A DNA stretch of 64,000 bases from Saccharothrix sp. ALI-22-I. GTDB lineage: Bacteria > Actinomycetota > Actinomycetes > Mycobacteriales > Pseudonocardiaceae. A model generated the notes under the pieces. The model saw only the letters and a list, made by a program, of their open reading frames with translations, did not search any database and had not been told where the DNA came from. The DNA is taken from the NCBI RefSeq assembly GCF_001984175.1, contig NZ_MTQP01000067.1, forward strand, positions 372,001 through 436,000, given 5' to 3'. The position numbers and the translations under genes are program-made. Numbering within the stretch: position 1 is the stretch's first letter; each line of letters opens with the position of its first letter. Positions 53,971 through 63,059 of the stretch are shown here, in pieces.

Positions 53971-55107
53971 GTGGGCTGGTCCGTGCTGTCCGACACCGTG
54001 CCGATCTACCAGTTGTACGCGCTGCTGTTCGTGGCCACGGGGTTGTCGGACGCCGAGGTCTCGGCGCTGTTCGCGATCTGGTCGACGGTCGCGATCGTGG
54101 CCGAGGTGCCGTTCGGGGCGTTCGCGGACCGGTTCTCGCGGAAGTGGTCGGTCGTCGGGTCGGGTGTGTGCCAGGCGGCCGGGTACGCGGTGTGGACCGC
54201 CTTACCCGGCTTCACCGGTTTCGCGGTGGGGTTCGTGCTGTGGGGCGTGGGCGGCGCGATGTCGTCGGGCGCGCTGGAAGCCCTGCTGCACGACGGCCTG
54301 GTGGCGGCGGGCGCCCCGGAGCACTTCGGCCGGGTCCTCGGCCGCGTCACGGCCAGTGGCCTGCTGGCGCAGATCCCGGCCGCCCTCCTGGCCACGGTGC
54401 TGTTCGCGACCGGCGGTTTCGCGCTCGTCGGCTGGGTGAGCGTGGCGGCCTGCCTGACCGCGGCCCTGGTGGCGACCCGGCTGCCGGAGACGCCGCGGCC
54501 GGAACCGGAGAGCTACCTGGCCACGTTGCGGTCCGGTTGGTCGGAGACCGTGCGGGTGCGTGACGTCCGGCTGGCGGTGCTGGTGGTGGCGATGTTGGCC
54601 GCCATCGACGCGTTCGAGGAGTACTTCCCGCTGATCGCGGCGGACTGGCGGGTGCCGACGGTGTGGGTGCCGCTGGCGACGTTGGCCATCCCGTTGGCCG
54701 GTGCGGCCGGTGCCGCGTTGGGTGGCACCCGGCTGCCGTTGGGTGTGCTGCTGGGCGGTTCGGCGGTGTTGTTGGGTGCGGCGGGTCTGGTCGGTCACCC
54801 GGCGGGGTTGGCGGTGGTCGCGGTGTTCTACGGCGTGTACCGGCTGGTGCTGGTGACCGCCGAGGCCCGGTTGCAGGAGCGGATCACCGGTGACGCGCGG
54901 GCGACGGTGACGTCGGTGGCGGGGCTGGGCGGCGAGGTGTTCGCCATGGGCGTGTACGTGGCGTGGGTGACGGGTGGTGTGAGCGCGGTGTCGATCGCTG
55001 TTCTCATGGTGGCGTTCTTGCTGCCGCGCGCACTCGGACGAGCCGGGAAACACGGTCGTTCACCTGCCCGACCGGAACCGGACGATGCGGTCGTTTCCCG
55101 ACCGTGA
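53971..55107 (+). CDS. MFS transporter with a disrupted 5' end
   Basis: 378 residues from GTG 53971 (MGWSVLSDTVPIYQLYALLF), with about eleven to twelve helices. The same frame has an ATG at 53914 placed 6 bp behind a good -10 box (TAGCCT), as in a leaderless gene. However, its fifth codon is TGA (53926-53928), after which the frame is open through PPPARPLARLAV into the protein. Either translation restarts at 53971 or the gene has a nonsense mutation. Substrate unknown; EmrD/YxiO-like by eye. Confidence 0.8.
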   Translation: MGWSVLSDTVPIYQLYALLFVATGLSDAEVSALFAIWSTVAIVAEVPFGAFADRFSRKWSVVGSGVCQAAGYAVWTALPGFTGFAVGFVLWGVGGAMSSGALEALLHDGLVAAGAPEHFGRVLGRVTASGLLAQIPAALLATVLFATGGFALVGWVSVAACLTAALVATRLPETPRPEPESYLATLRSGWSETVRVRDVRLAVLVVAMLAAIDAFEEYFPLIAADWRVPTVWVPLATLAIPLAGAAGAALGGTRLPLGVLLGGSAVLLGAAGLVGHPAGLAVVAVFYGVYRLVLVTAEARLQERITGDARATVTSVAGLGGEVFAMGVYVAWVTGGVSAVSIAVLMVAFLLPRALGRAGKHGRSPARPEPDDAVVSRP

Positions 55108-55169
55108 TCTTCATTGACGACACTGGTCCAGACCACATAACTCTTTGCCCTGCAAGGGAAACTGGACCC

Positions 55170-55351
55170 GAGAGTCGAACACTCAGGCCCCCTGGGTTCA
55201 ACGCTCGCGCCGGCCCACCTCCGTCCTGAGCGTTGAATTCGGGGTACCTGAACGTTCGGCTCTCGCGCGTGTCCAACGTTCAGAACGCGCGTGTCCAACG
55301 TTCGGAACGGGTGAGTTGAACGTTCAGAACGGGTGAGTTGAACGCTCGTGC
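55170..55351. repeat. ~22-bp repeat array, third site
   Basis: About seven to eight units of both sub-types (GTGTCCAACGTTCAGAACG and GAGTTGAACGTTCAGAACG) with two degenerate units at the left. It separates the MFS gene from a response-regulator gene on the same strand, so here it is not between convergent genes. Confidence 0.88.
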
Positions 55352-55396
55352 GGTGTGGGCGTTGGTGTCGCAAGGGGACAGTGCGAGGATTCGTGC

Positions 55397-56053
55397 ATGC
55401 GGGTGCTGCTGGTGGAGGACGACGAGCCGATCGCCGAGTCCCTCACGCGAGGTCTGAGCAGGTACGGGTTCGACGTCGAGTGGGTGAAGACCGGGGCCGA
55501 GGCGCTGGCGGCGGAGCCGACCGACATGGTCCTGGTCGATCTCGGCCTGCCCGACATGGACGGCCTGGACGTGTGCCGTGAACTGCGGGCCCGCGGCGAC
55601 GTGCCGATCATCGTGATCAGCGCGCGGGCGGACGAGACCGACCGCGTGGTCGGGCTGGAGATCGGCGCGGACGACTACGTGTCCAAGCCGTTCGGGGTCC
55701 GCGAGGTGATCGCCCGGATGCGCGCGGTGATGCGGCGGGTCCGGCCCGCGGTCGCCCAGCCGGACGCGACGAGGTCGAGCAGGCTGACGATCGACCGACG
55801 CGCCCGCCGGGTGCACGTCGACGGCATCGAGATCACCTTGACGCCGAAGGAGTACGACCTGCTGGCGTTCCTCGCCGAGGCACCGGGCGCGGTGTTCACC
55901 CGCGAGCAGATCATGGAAGCGGTCTGGGACGCCAACTGGTTCGGCCCGACCAAGACCCTCGACGTGCACGTCGGCGCGCTGCGGCGCAAGCTCGGTGACG
56001 CGGCCGCCGTGGAGACCGTGCGCGGGGTCGGGTTCCGGCTGGTGCTGACGTGA
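55397..56053 (+). CDS. OmpR-family response regulator
   Basis: 218 residues. Receiver domain with phospho-acceptor Asp48 (VLVDLGLPDMDG), conserved Lys in VSKPFG, and a C-terminal winged helix (LTPKEYDLLAFLAEAPG, KTLDVHVGALRRKLG). The stop overlaps the GTG start of the histidine kinase, so the pair is one operon. An earlier in-frame start at 55355 overlaps the repeat array and is rejected. Confidence 0.93.
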   Translation: MRVLLVEDDEPIAESLTRGLSRYGFDVEWVKTGAEALAAEPTDMVLVDLGLPDMDGLDVCRELRARGDVPIIVISARADETDRVVGLEIGADDYVSKPFGVREVIARMRAVMRRVRPAVAQPDATRSSRLTIDRRARRVHVDGIEITLTPKEYDLLAFLAEAPGAVFTREQIMEAVWDANWFGPTKTLDVHVGALRRKLGDAAAVETVRGVGFRLVLT

Positions 56054-57408
56054 CCCGCCAGCTCGCCGCGAGTTACGTGCTCCTGGTGTTGGTGGCCATC
56101 GCCGCGTTCACGGTCCCGGTCGCGTTCACGCTCACCGACCAGCTGTACACCGACGAGGAGAACTCCGCGCGCCGGGAGGCGAAGGTGGCCGCGCTGCTCC
56201 TGGCCTCCGACCACGCGCCGTCCCGGCAGGCGCTGGCCCGGCTGGTGGACGCCTACCAGGACCAGACCCTCGGCCGGTTGGACGTCCTGACGGCCGAACG
56301 CACCGCCGTGGACCCGATGCCGCTCCCGGTCGCTGTCGACGATCCGGCGTTCACCGACGCGCTGAACGGCCAGGAGTACTTGGAGTGGCGTCACGCCGAC
56401 GCGTTGCAAGCCGAAGGTCTCGTGCTGGCGGTGCCCGCCAAGGCGCCGGACGGCACGGTCGTCGGCGCGATCCGGATCAGCTACCCGTCCGCGCCGGTGA
56501 TCAACCGGTTGTGGCAAATCTGGGGTTTCCGGGCCGCCTTGGCCGTCACGGTGCTGATCGTGGCGGCAGTGGTCGGCGTCCTGCTGGCCCGCCGGCTCAC
56601 CCGCCCGCTCCGCGAGCTCAACAGCATGGCGGGCCGGCTGCGTGACGGCGACCTCACCGCGCGCGTCGCCGAGACCGGGCCGCCGGAGACCCGGACGCTC
56701 GCCGGCACGCTCAACACCGCGACCGAGACCATCGGCACCCTGGTCGGGTCGCAGCGCGCGTTCATCGGTGACGCCTCCCACCAGCTCCGCACCCCGCTGA
56801 CGGCGCTGCGCCTGTCCCTGGACAACATCGCGGACGGCGTGGAGGACCCGTTCGTGCGCGAGGACGTCGACCACGCCACCGCCGAGGTCGTGCGGATGAG
56901 CAGGCTGGTCAACGGCCTGCTCGCACTCGCGAGGGCCGAGTCCACGGTGGCCACCCCGGAGCCGATGCGCATCGTCGACGTCGTGGCGGACCGGTTCGAC
57001 ACCTGGCGTGCCGCCGCCGACGAACACGGCATCCGGCTCCGGCACGACGCCGCCGACCCGGACCTGCGCGCCCTGGCCGGCCACGGGCACCTGGAGCAGG
57101 TGCTGGACAACGTGCTGTCGAACGCGCTGGGCGTGTCCCCGGACAACGCCACGATCACCGTGGTCAGCAGGCGGAAAGCCGACAAGGCGGTGATCGACGT
57201 GATCGACCAGGGGCCGGGTTTGCCCGCTGCCGACCGGCAGCGGGCCTTCGACCGGTTCTGGCGTGGTCCGGGGCTGACGGGCCGCTCCGGCTCAGGTCTC
57301 GGGCTCTCCATCGTCAAACAGCTGGTGACCGACGACGGCGGCACGGTGAGCCTGCACGAGCCCGAGACGGGCGGGTTGTGCGTCCGCATCGTGCTGCGAG
57401 CTGCCTAG
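56050..57408 (+). CDS. Sensor histidine kinase
   Basis: 452 residues. Two membrane helices (about 7-27 and 155-178) flank an extracellular sensor region. They are followed by HAMP, a HisKA domain with phospho-His244 (DASHQLRTPLTALRL), and an HATPase with N box (LEQVLDNVLSNAL), DQGPGLP and SGLGLSI. It pairs with the upstream response regulator. The signal and targets are unknown. It is convergent with the SgcJ/EcaC-like lipoprotein gene, only two bases apart. Confidence 0.93.
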   Translation: MTRQLAASYVLLVLVAIAAFTVPVAFTLTDQLYTDEENSARREAKVAALLLASDHAPSRQALARLVDAYQDQTLGRLDVLTAERTAVDPMPLPVAVDDPAFTDALNGQEYLEWRHADALQAEGLVLAVPAKAPDGTVVGAIRISYPSAPVINRLWQIWGFRAALAVTVLIVAAVVGVLLARRLTRPLRELNSMAGRLRDGDLTARVAETGPPETRTLAGTLNTATETIGTLVGSQRAFIGDASHQLRTPLTALRLSLDNIADGVEDPFVREDVDHATAEVVRMSRLVNGLLALARAESTVATPEPMRIVDVVADRFDTWRAAADEHGIRLRHDAADPDLRALAGHGHLEQVLDNVLSNALGVSPDNATITVVSRRKADKAVIDVIDQGPGLPAADRQRAFDRFWRGPGLTGRSGSGLGLSIVKQLVTDDGGTVSLHEPETGGLCVRIVLRAA

Positions 57409-57410
57409 AG

Positions 57411-57932
57411 TCAGATCTTCTCGGGCATGGCGGACGAGTGGTGGTTGACGATCAGCCACTTGCCGTTGACCTTCTCGTACACGTAGGCGTAGCGGGCGTC
57501 GACCTTGCTGCCGTCCTTGCCGAGGGTGAACCGGTAGGTACCGGTGTCGATCGCGGAGTTCGACCCGAGCACCTTGACGTGGCGCTCCAGGATCTCGCCC
57601 TGCGGCTTGTTCTCCAGGAAGTGCTCGAAGTAGTCGACGATCTCGGCCCGGTCGGAGCGGACGTTGTTGGACAGCGTGGGCAGCAGCACGGCGTCGGGGG
57701 CGTAGAGGTCGGCGACCTTCTGCGGGTCCAGCGTGGCCAGCGCCTTGTTCCAGTTGTCGAACAGCGTCTCGATCTCCTTGTTGTTCGGCTGAACGACGCT
57801 GACAGCGTTAGGGGCGGAGTTGGCGGCCGGCGTTGACGGCTGGGCGCCGGCACCACCGCACGCGGTCAGCGTGAGAGCCAACGCCCCGGCGGCGGCGACC
57901 GCTCCCAAACGAACACGACCAATGTTACGCAT
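57411..57932 (-). CDS. SgcJ/EcaC family (SnoaL-like) lipoprotein
   Basis: 173 residues from ATG 57932. The ribosome site AGGAG abuts an ATG at 57938, so the second ATG, six bases further on, is the better start. Lipobox LTAC gives lipidated Cys25. The rest is a SnoaL/DUF4440-like cone fold (IETLFDNWNKALATLDPQKVADLYAPDAVLLPTLSN, WLIVNHHSS). Family members in enediyne clusters are of unclear function. The membrane-attached form points to an extracytoplasmic ligand-binding role. Confidence 0.88.
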   Translation of the reverse strand: MRNIGRVRLGAVAAAGALALTLTACGGAGAQPSTPAANSAPNAVSVVQPNNKEIETLFDNWNKALATLDPQKVADLYAPDAVLLPTLSNNVRSDRAEIVDYFEHFLENKPQGEILERHVKVLGSNSAIDTGTYRFTLGKDGSKVDARYAYVYEKVNGKWLIVNHHSSAMPEKI

Positions 57933-58072
57933 TGTCATCTCCTGCGGTTGTTGAACTTGTGTGACACCACTTTCGCGTGACACGCAGAAGCAGCAGCGCA
58001 GGAGAACGACAACGCTAAGTAAGGATTCCTCCAAGAAATCACCGGACCGGCCAACCGAAGGTAAACGACCAG

Positions 58073-58107
58073 GTGAACGGCGTGGCCGAGGCGGCCACGC
58101 CGTTCAC
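58073..58107 (-). terminator. Terminator hairpin after pectate lyase
   Basis: Perfect 15-bp stem GTGAACGGCGTGGCC / GGCCACGCCGTTCAC (58073-58087, 58093-58107) with a 5-base loop, 9 bp from the pectate lyase stop. Confidence 0.85.
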
Positions 58108-58115
58108 GACGAGGA

Positions 58116-59717
58116 TCAGCTCCCGATCTTCCCGACGCCCGCGCCCGCCGTGACGATGGCCTTGACGCTGTTCGGGTCGTCCAGCGTGTAGGCGTAGTAG
58201 TCCCGCGCCTCCTGCACGCTGCCGCTGCAATCCGGCTGGCCCGCTTCATCACCGGCGAACACGTTGTTGCGAGCCACACAACGCCCGCCCGGACCGGCGT
58301 AGCTGTTGCTCACCGGCTCTTCCACGTCCTCGAAGTAGTTGCCCTCCACCAGGCAACCCCCGTCCGCCTGGCACGCCACGCCGACGTCGGTGTTGTGGAA
58401 GTAGTAGTTGTTGTAGAGGTGCACCGGCTCGCCGAACCTGACCCGCGGGTTGCGCTGCGGGGTCTCGTTGAACCAGTTGTGGTGGTAGGTCACCTTCAAC
58501 CGGCCGATGTCCTGGGCGCCGTTGCTGTCGTCGTGGCCCAGCAGCATGTTCTTGGCGTGGTCGTGGGTGTGGTTCCAGGAGACGGTGACGTAGCTGGACC
58601 CGCGCTTGATGTCGATCGCGCCGTCGTAGCCGTTGGACAGGTCGTTGTGGTCGAGCCAGACGTGGTGGGAGAACATCTGCACGTTGATCGCGTCGTCCGC
58701 CCAGTTGCGGAACACCAGGTTGCGGACGATGACGTTGTGCACCGCGTCGGCCGGTGGCGCGGTGATCTCGGAGATCGGCAGGCCGATGTTAAGCCCGCCC
58801 CCGGTGAGGCCGGAGGCGGAACCGATGCCGACGATCGTCTTGTCCGACGTGACGTCGTGCATGGGGCCGGGCAACGCGATCATGCCGCGCACGCAGATGT
58901 TCAACGGCCCGGCCTGCGCGATCGCGGCCAGGAACTCCGCCGCCGTGTCGACCTCGATCGTCGGCCCGCCCGCGCCGCCGGTCGTGCCGTTCTGGCCCCA
59001 GGCGTCGACCGAGGCGAACCCGGTCGGCGTGCCCGTGGTGGGGCAGGTGCCCGGCTGCGGCGGGGTGGTGGTCGTGGTCGTCGTGCTCGTGGTCGGCCCG
59101 CCGGGGCCCGCCACGTCGGTCACCAGCACGTCGTCGAAGGACGCGGCGGCGTAGTAGCTCGCCAGGCCGATCCGACCGCTCGCGAACGTGGTGTCGGTCG
59201 CCGTCACGACCTGGGTGCCGTCGAGGAAGCCGCGCAGCGTGCTGCCGAACACCTCCAGCCGCAACGTGTACCAGGTGCCGACGGTCACCGTGGCCGGCGC
59301 GGACGCCAGGGTGGTGAGCCCGCCACCGGCCCGTTTGCCGAGCACCACCGATCCCGCGTTCGACAGGCCCAGGTAGTAGTAGTTGCCGGTGTTCTGCACC
59401 CGCGCCGTCACGGCGACGTGCCGGTTCGCGCCGTTGAACGCGGTCGGCTTGACCCGCACTTGCGCCGTCTGGCCGGACCAGACCGAGCCCGCCAACGCCC
59501 TGGCGTCGGAACTGGTGCCGGACTGCCGCCAGGCCCGCGACCCGTCGGTGACCACCGACCAGCTACCGCCGCTGGAACTCCAGCCGGTCGAGTTGCCGTC
59601 CTCGAAATCGTCGCCGAACAGCGTGGCGGCCGACGCCGTCGGCACCACCAGAACGGCCACCGCGAAGATGAATCCGCTCGCCACCGCGGCGAGCGAGGCC
59701 AATCTGTGCTTGCTCAA
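58116..59717 (-). CDS. Secreted pectate lyase (PL1) with N-terminal carbohydrate-binding-like domain
   Basis: 533 residues. A signal peptide ends at ASA (about 30). A beta-sandwich domain of about 180 residues (TLFGDDFEDGNSTGWSSSGG, RVKPTAFNGANRHVAVTARV) resembles LamG/family-16-type modules. A Pro/Thr linker (GPTTSTTTTTTTPPQ) leads to a PL1 parallel beta-helix with WLDHNDLSNGYDGAIDIKRGS and the catalytic Arg region NPRVRFGEPVH. It would cleave polygalacturonate outside the cell. Paired TTCAC-N4-GTGAA palindromes lie just upstream. Confidence 0.92.
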   Translation of the reverse strand: MSKHRLASLAAVASGFIFAVAVLVVPTASAATLFGDDFEDGNSTGWSSSGGSWSVVTDGSRAWRQSGTSSDARALAGSVWSGQTAQVRVKPTAFNGANRHVAVTARVQNTGNYYYLGLSNAGSVVLGKRAGGGLTTLASAPATVTVGTWYTLRLEVFGSTLRGFLDGTQVVTATDTTFASGRIGLASYYAAASFDDVLVTDVAGPGGPTTSTTTTTTTPPQPGTCPTTGTPTGFASVDAWGQNGTTGGAGGPTIEVDTAAEFLAAIAQAGPLNICVRGMIALPGPMHDVTSDKTIVGIGSASGLTGGGLNIGLPISEITAPPADAVHNVIVRNLVFRNWADDAINVQMFSHHVWLDHNDLSNGYDGAIDIKRGSSYVTVSWNHTHDHAKNMLLGHDDSNGAQDIGRLKVTYHHNWFNETPQRNPRVRFGEPVHLYNNYYFHNTDVGVACQADGGCLVEGNYFEDVEEPVSNSYAGPGGRCVARNNVFAGDEAGQPDCSGSVQEARDYYAYTLDDPNSVKAIVTAGAGVGKIGS

Positions 59718-59746
59718 TCGAGCCTCCTGTTGCGAATACCCGGAAG

Positions 59747-59778
59747 TTCACGCTGGTGAATGCGTTCACACAGGTGAA
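59747..59778. promoter_or_regulatory. Two tandem palindromic operators upstream of pectate lyase
   Basis: TTCACGCTGGTGAA (59747-59760) and TTCACACAGGTGAA (59765-59778) share perfect TTCAC/GTGAA arms and are 18 bp apart. They lie 30-61 bp upstream of the pectate lyase start. A GntR- or IclR-type regulator of pectin use is likely; none is encoded in the window. Confidence 0.75.
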
Positions 59779-59873
59779 CCCGGTTGCCGACAAACGGAGG
59801 CGGCGGTTGGCGGCACGCTATCGAAATGCGGTCGATTCCTTACCGGCGACGTTAATCACTTGTTTCCACAGCG

Positions 59874-61034
59874 TCAACGCCGCATTGAGGCGCCGACGAG
59901 CACCATGCGCAGCACGCGCTCGGTGGCATCGGTGAGCAGTTCCGCCGCGTTGTCCATCGCCTCGGCCAGCGGCACGGGAGCCGCCAGGATGCCCGCGTAC
60001 GCGTCGATGCCCACGTCGTGGCTGCGCCGGGCACCGCGCCCGATGGTGCCCGCCAGCGCGATCACCGGCTTGCCCTGCCGCTTGGCCCGCCGGGCCACCT
60101 CGGCGGGCACCTTCCCGTGCGGTGTCTGGAAGTCGATCGCACCCTCGGCGGTGATCACCAGGTCGGCGTCGGCCAGCCGGGCGTCGAGGTCGACGTGGTC
60201 CAGCATCACCTCGAAGCGGGGCGTCAGCGTCGCGCCGAGCACGGCGGCCAGGCCCGCGCCGAGCCCACCGGACGCGCCGCCGCCGGGCACGTGCCGCACG
60301 TCCACGCCGAACGTCGAGTGCAGCACGCCCGCCCAGCGGTCCATCGCCGCGGCCAACTGTTCGACCTGTGCCGGGCCGGCTCCCTTCTGCGGTCCGAAAA
60401 CCCTGGCGACGCCGCGGTCGCCACACAGCACGTTGTGCGGGTTGCAGGCCAGCGTGAGCTCGATCTTCTCCAGCCGGGAATCGAGTCCGGACACGTCGAC
60501 GTGGCGCACGTCCACCAGCGCGCTCCCACCGGGGACGAGGTCCTCGCCCCGTTCGTCGAGCAGCCGGACGCCCAACGCCCGCAGAGCGCCCGCGCCGCCG
60601 TCCGAGGTGCCGGAATCACCGCAGCCGACCAGGACCCGCTCGCAACCGGCGTCCAGCGCCGCGCCGATCAACTCGCCGACGCCGTAGGTCGTGGTCGCAC
60701 CCGGGTCGCGGGCGTCCGGCGGCACCAACCGCAGCCCGGCCGCCGCCGCCATCTCCACCACCGCGGTACGCGGGCCGGGACCGCCGAGCACCGCGAAGTG
60801 CGACCGCACCGGGTGGCCGAGCGGTCCACTGACCACCACCGGCACCAACTCACCGTTGGTGGCCGCCGCCAACGCCTTCGCCGAGCCCTCGCCGCCGTCC
60901 ACCAACGGCACCTGGTCGACCACGGCGCCGGGCACGACGCGGCGCACGCCCGCCGCGATGGCCTCGGCCACTTCCTCCGCGTCGAGGCATTCCTTGAACC
61001 CGCTCGGTGCAACGACGAACTTCAGCGGCATCAT
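59874..61034 (-). CDS. Glycerate 2-kinase
   Basis: 386 residues from ATG 61034, preceded by GGAGG with seven bases of spacing. The opening KFVVAPSGFKECLDAEEVAEAIAAGVRR, GGEGSAKAL, GCGDSGTSDGGAGAL and TAEGAIDFQTPHGKVP segments define the class II glycerate kinase family. It phosphorylates D-glycerate with ATP. An SLC13-type carrier encoded upstream on the same strand could supply glycerate or a related acid. It may also link to uronate/pectin catabolism beside the pectate lyase. Confidence 0.93.
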   Translation of the reverse strand: MMPLKFVVAPSGFKECLDAEEVAEAIAAGVRRVVPGAVVDQVPLVDGGEGSAKALAAATNGELVPVVVSGPLGHPVRSHFAVLGGPGPRTAVVEMAAAAGLRLVPPDARDPGATTTYGVGELIGAALDAGCERVLVGCGDSGTSDGGAGALRALGVRLLDERGEDLVPGGSALVDVRHVDVSGLDSRLEKIELTLACNPHNVLCGDRGVARVFGPQKGAGPAQVEQLAAAMDRWAGVLHSTFGVDVRHVPGGGASGGLGAGLAAVLGATLTPRFEVMLDHVDLDARLADADLVITAEGAIDFQTPHGKVPAEVARRAKRQGKPVIALAGTIGRGARRSHDVGIDAYAGILAAPVPLAEAMDNAAELLTDATERVLRMVLVGASMRR

Positions 61035-61161
61035 GACTTTTCCTCCACAGTGGACAATCAGCGGAATGGTCGGCAGGGCCGGGACGTCCGCTGGTACGGT
61101 CGGTGTACTCCCGCCGTGCGCCGGCACCCCAAGCCACGTCACCCGAGTGAGCGACTTGAGT

Positions 61162-61203
61162 GTCAATGGAAGATTTTTGGGAAACTTTCCGCGCACCATT
61201 GAC
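61162..61203. promoter_or_regulatory. Inverted repeat upstream of glycerate kinase
   Basis: GTCAATGG (61162-61169) and CCATTGAC (61196-61203) enclose a T-rich stretch and a small GGAAA-C-TTTCC hairpin, in the 236-bp gap between the carrier and kinase genes. Operator or attenuator; no other feature is seen in this gap. Confidence 0.4.
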
Positions 61204-61270
61204 GTTGCCGGGTTAAGAAGGAGGCGGCGGCGCGGCGGGGACAGGCACCAGGTTCACTCAGCAGGTCCAC

Positions 61271-62959
61271 TCAGCGCAGTGGCAGGCCGAGGTGCGGCCA
61301 GACGACGAGTGCGAACCCGAGCACGAGCGCGGCGTTGAGCGGTGCGAGCAGCGCCGAGAGCTTGAGCAGATCGGACCGGATGTACGTGGCCGTGCCGGGC
61401 ACGGCGGCGAAGATCGCCACCGGCTTGGCCGAGGACGGCATGGTGTGGCAGAACCCGGCAGCCGCGGTCGAGACGAAAGCCACCGCGGCCGGGTTCAGCC
61501 CGAGCGCCGCGGCGAGCGGGATGAGCACCGGGACGAGCACGCTCGACCGCGCGGACCGGGACTGCACCAGCAGGTGCGCCGCCGTGCTGACGCCCACGAC
61601 CGCGGCCAGGAAGACGAGGTCGCCACCGCCGAGACCCGCCATGTTCCCGGTCAGCCAGGCAGCAGCCCCGGAGCCCGTCAACGCCGTGCCGAGGGCCGCG
61701 GTGGCGGCCATGAACAGCAGCAACGACCACGGCACCCCGGCCAGCGCGGGGCCGAGCGCGACGGTGCCCAGCTTCGGCGACGTGATCACCAGCGCGGCGG
61801 CCAGCGCCACCACCGCGGCTGGCACACCGTGCCAGGGCTCGCAGATCCAGGCCGCCGACGCCAGGCCCAGCACGATCAGCGCCCGGCGTTCCGCCGGTTC
61901 GAGGTGACCGGAGCGCGGGGCGTTGGCCAGCCGGCCCAGCCGGTCGGCGTCGACGCGCAGGCGTCGCACCCGGTCGGATCGGCGGGTGAACAGCAGCAGC
62001 ACGACTTCGGCCGCCGCGTGCGATGAGATCACGGCGAGCGGCAGCCCGAGCAGCAGCCACTGGCCGAAACCGATGCCCGCTCCGGTCGCGGTGAGCAGCA
62101 GGTGGCTGGTGATCAGGTGCGCGCCGGCGCCGATCAGGGTCGCGACGGCGGAGAGCAGGATGACCGTGGGGAACAGCAGGGACAGTGCGCGAACCACTCG
62201 CGGCCGGTCGGCCAGTCCTTTGGCCAGTGCGAGGAACACGGGCAGGACCAGCGCGGCGCGTCCCGAGGTGGCCGGCACCGCGAACGCGGTCAGCACGAGG
62301 GCGACCGTGACCAGGTGCGCCAGTTGCCGGACGCTGCGCGCCCTGGCGACCAGACCGACCGCCACCCGCGCGGGCAGGCCTGTCGCGCCGACACCGGCCG
62401 CCAGGACGAACGCGGCGATCAACAGCCAGATCGTGTCACCGCCGAGCGCGCCGAACAGCTCGTCACCACCGAGCACGCCGAGCAGGACCAGCAGCAGCGC
62501 GGCGGAGAGGGCGACGTACGTGTCGTCCAGCCCGGTGAACACCCAGGCGGCGACCGCGACGGCGAACACGAGCAACGTGGCCTTGCCGTCGGCAGGCAAG
62601 CCGGTGCCACCGACGAGGAGGAACAGCGCGACCGCGCCCACACCCAGCACACCGATCACGGCCTTCACCACGGCTCGCTTGCGCCCCGGCACTGCGGTCC
62701 GCCTGCGCCCCGGCCGGCCCGACGCGTTCCGACCCGGCGCATTCCCGCCCGAAGCATTCCGACCCGGCGCGTCCCTGCCCGGCGCGTCCCTACCCGGCGC
62801 GTCCCTACCCGGCGTGGTCAGGTTCGGCGTGTTCAGGTTCGGTGCGGTCCGGTTCGGCGTAGTCCCGGCCTGAGAGGTCCCGGCCTGAGAGGGCTTGATC
62901 GGCACAGTTCTGGCCGACGTCCAGGGTGGCGTCGTGTTCCCGTCTGTCGCGACCTTCAT
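61271..62959 (-). CDS. SLC13/CitT-type anion carrier with a repeat-rich N-terminus
   Basis: 562 residues. Residues about 100-560 contain twelve or so hydrophobic helices with VPATSGRAALVLPVF, PAVVALAAALVI and VLVPVLIPLAAALGLNPAAVAFVSTAAAGFCHTMPSSAKP, the last matching the conserved SLC13/ArsB-like substrate-binding segment. Residues 45-90 are PGRDA/PGRNA pentapeptide repeats preceded by NRTAPNLNTPNLTTP, not normal for the family. The true start may be downstream of the repeats. Likely uptake of a dicarboxylate or glycerate. Confidence 0.85.
   Translation of the reverse strand: MKVATDGNTTPPWTSARTVPIKPSQAGTSQAGTTPNRTAPNLNTPNLTTPGRDAPGRDAPGRDAPGRNASGGNAPGRNASGRPGRRRTAVPGRKRAVVKAVIGVLGVGAVALFLLVGGTGLPADGKATLLVFAVAVAAWVFTGLDDTYVALSAALLLVLLGVLGGDELFGALGGDTIWLLIAAFVLAAGVGATGLPARVAVGLVARARSVRQLAHLVTVALVLTAFAVPATSGRAALVLPVFLALAKGLADRPRVVRALSLLFPTVILLSAVATLIGAGAHLITSHLLLTATGAGIGFGQWLLLGLPLAVISSHAAAEVVLLLFTRRSDRVRRLRVDADRLGRLANAPRSGHLEPAERRALIVLGLASAAWICEPWHGVPAAVVALAAALVITSPKLGTVALGPALAGVPWSLLLFMAATAALGTALTGSGAAAWLTGNMAGLGGGDLVFLAAVVGVSTAAHLLVQSRSARSSVLVPVLIPLAAALGLNPAAVAFVSTAAAGFCHTMPSSAKPVAIFAAVPGTATYIRSDLLKLSALLAPLNAALVLGFALVVWPHLGLPLR
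62713..62893. repeat. 15-bp-based tandem repeats inside the carrier gene
   Basis: CCCGGCGCGTCCCTG-type 15-bp units (62764-62808, nearly identical) grade into diverged CGTTCCGACCCGGCG-type units to the left and TTCGGCGTGTTCAGG-type units to the right. On the minus strand they encode five-residue PGRDA-like repeats. Confidence 0.75.
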
Positions 62960-63059
62960 GACGACCAGCCTGTGGCCGGCGGCTGAACGATCCGTGAGCG
63001 CTTGATGAAACTGCCCTCATGTGTGGACGGGTCGCCCGACCGCAGTGGTCTTGCCGGGA

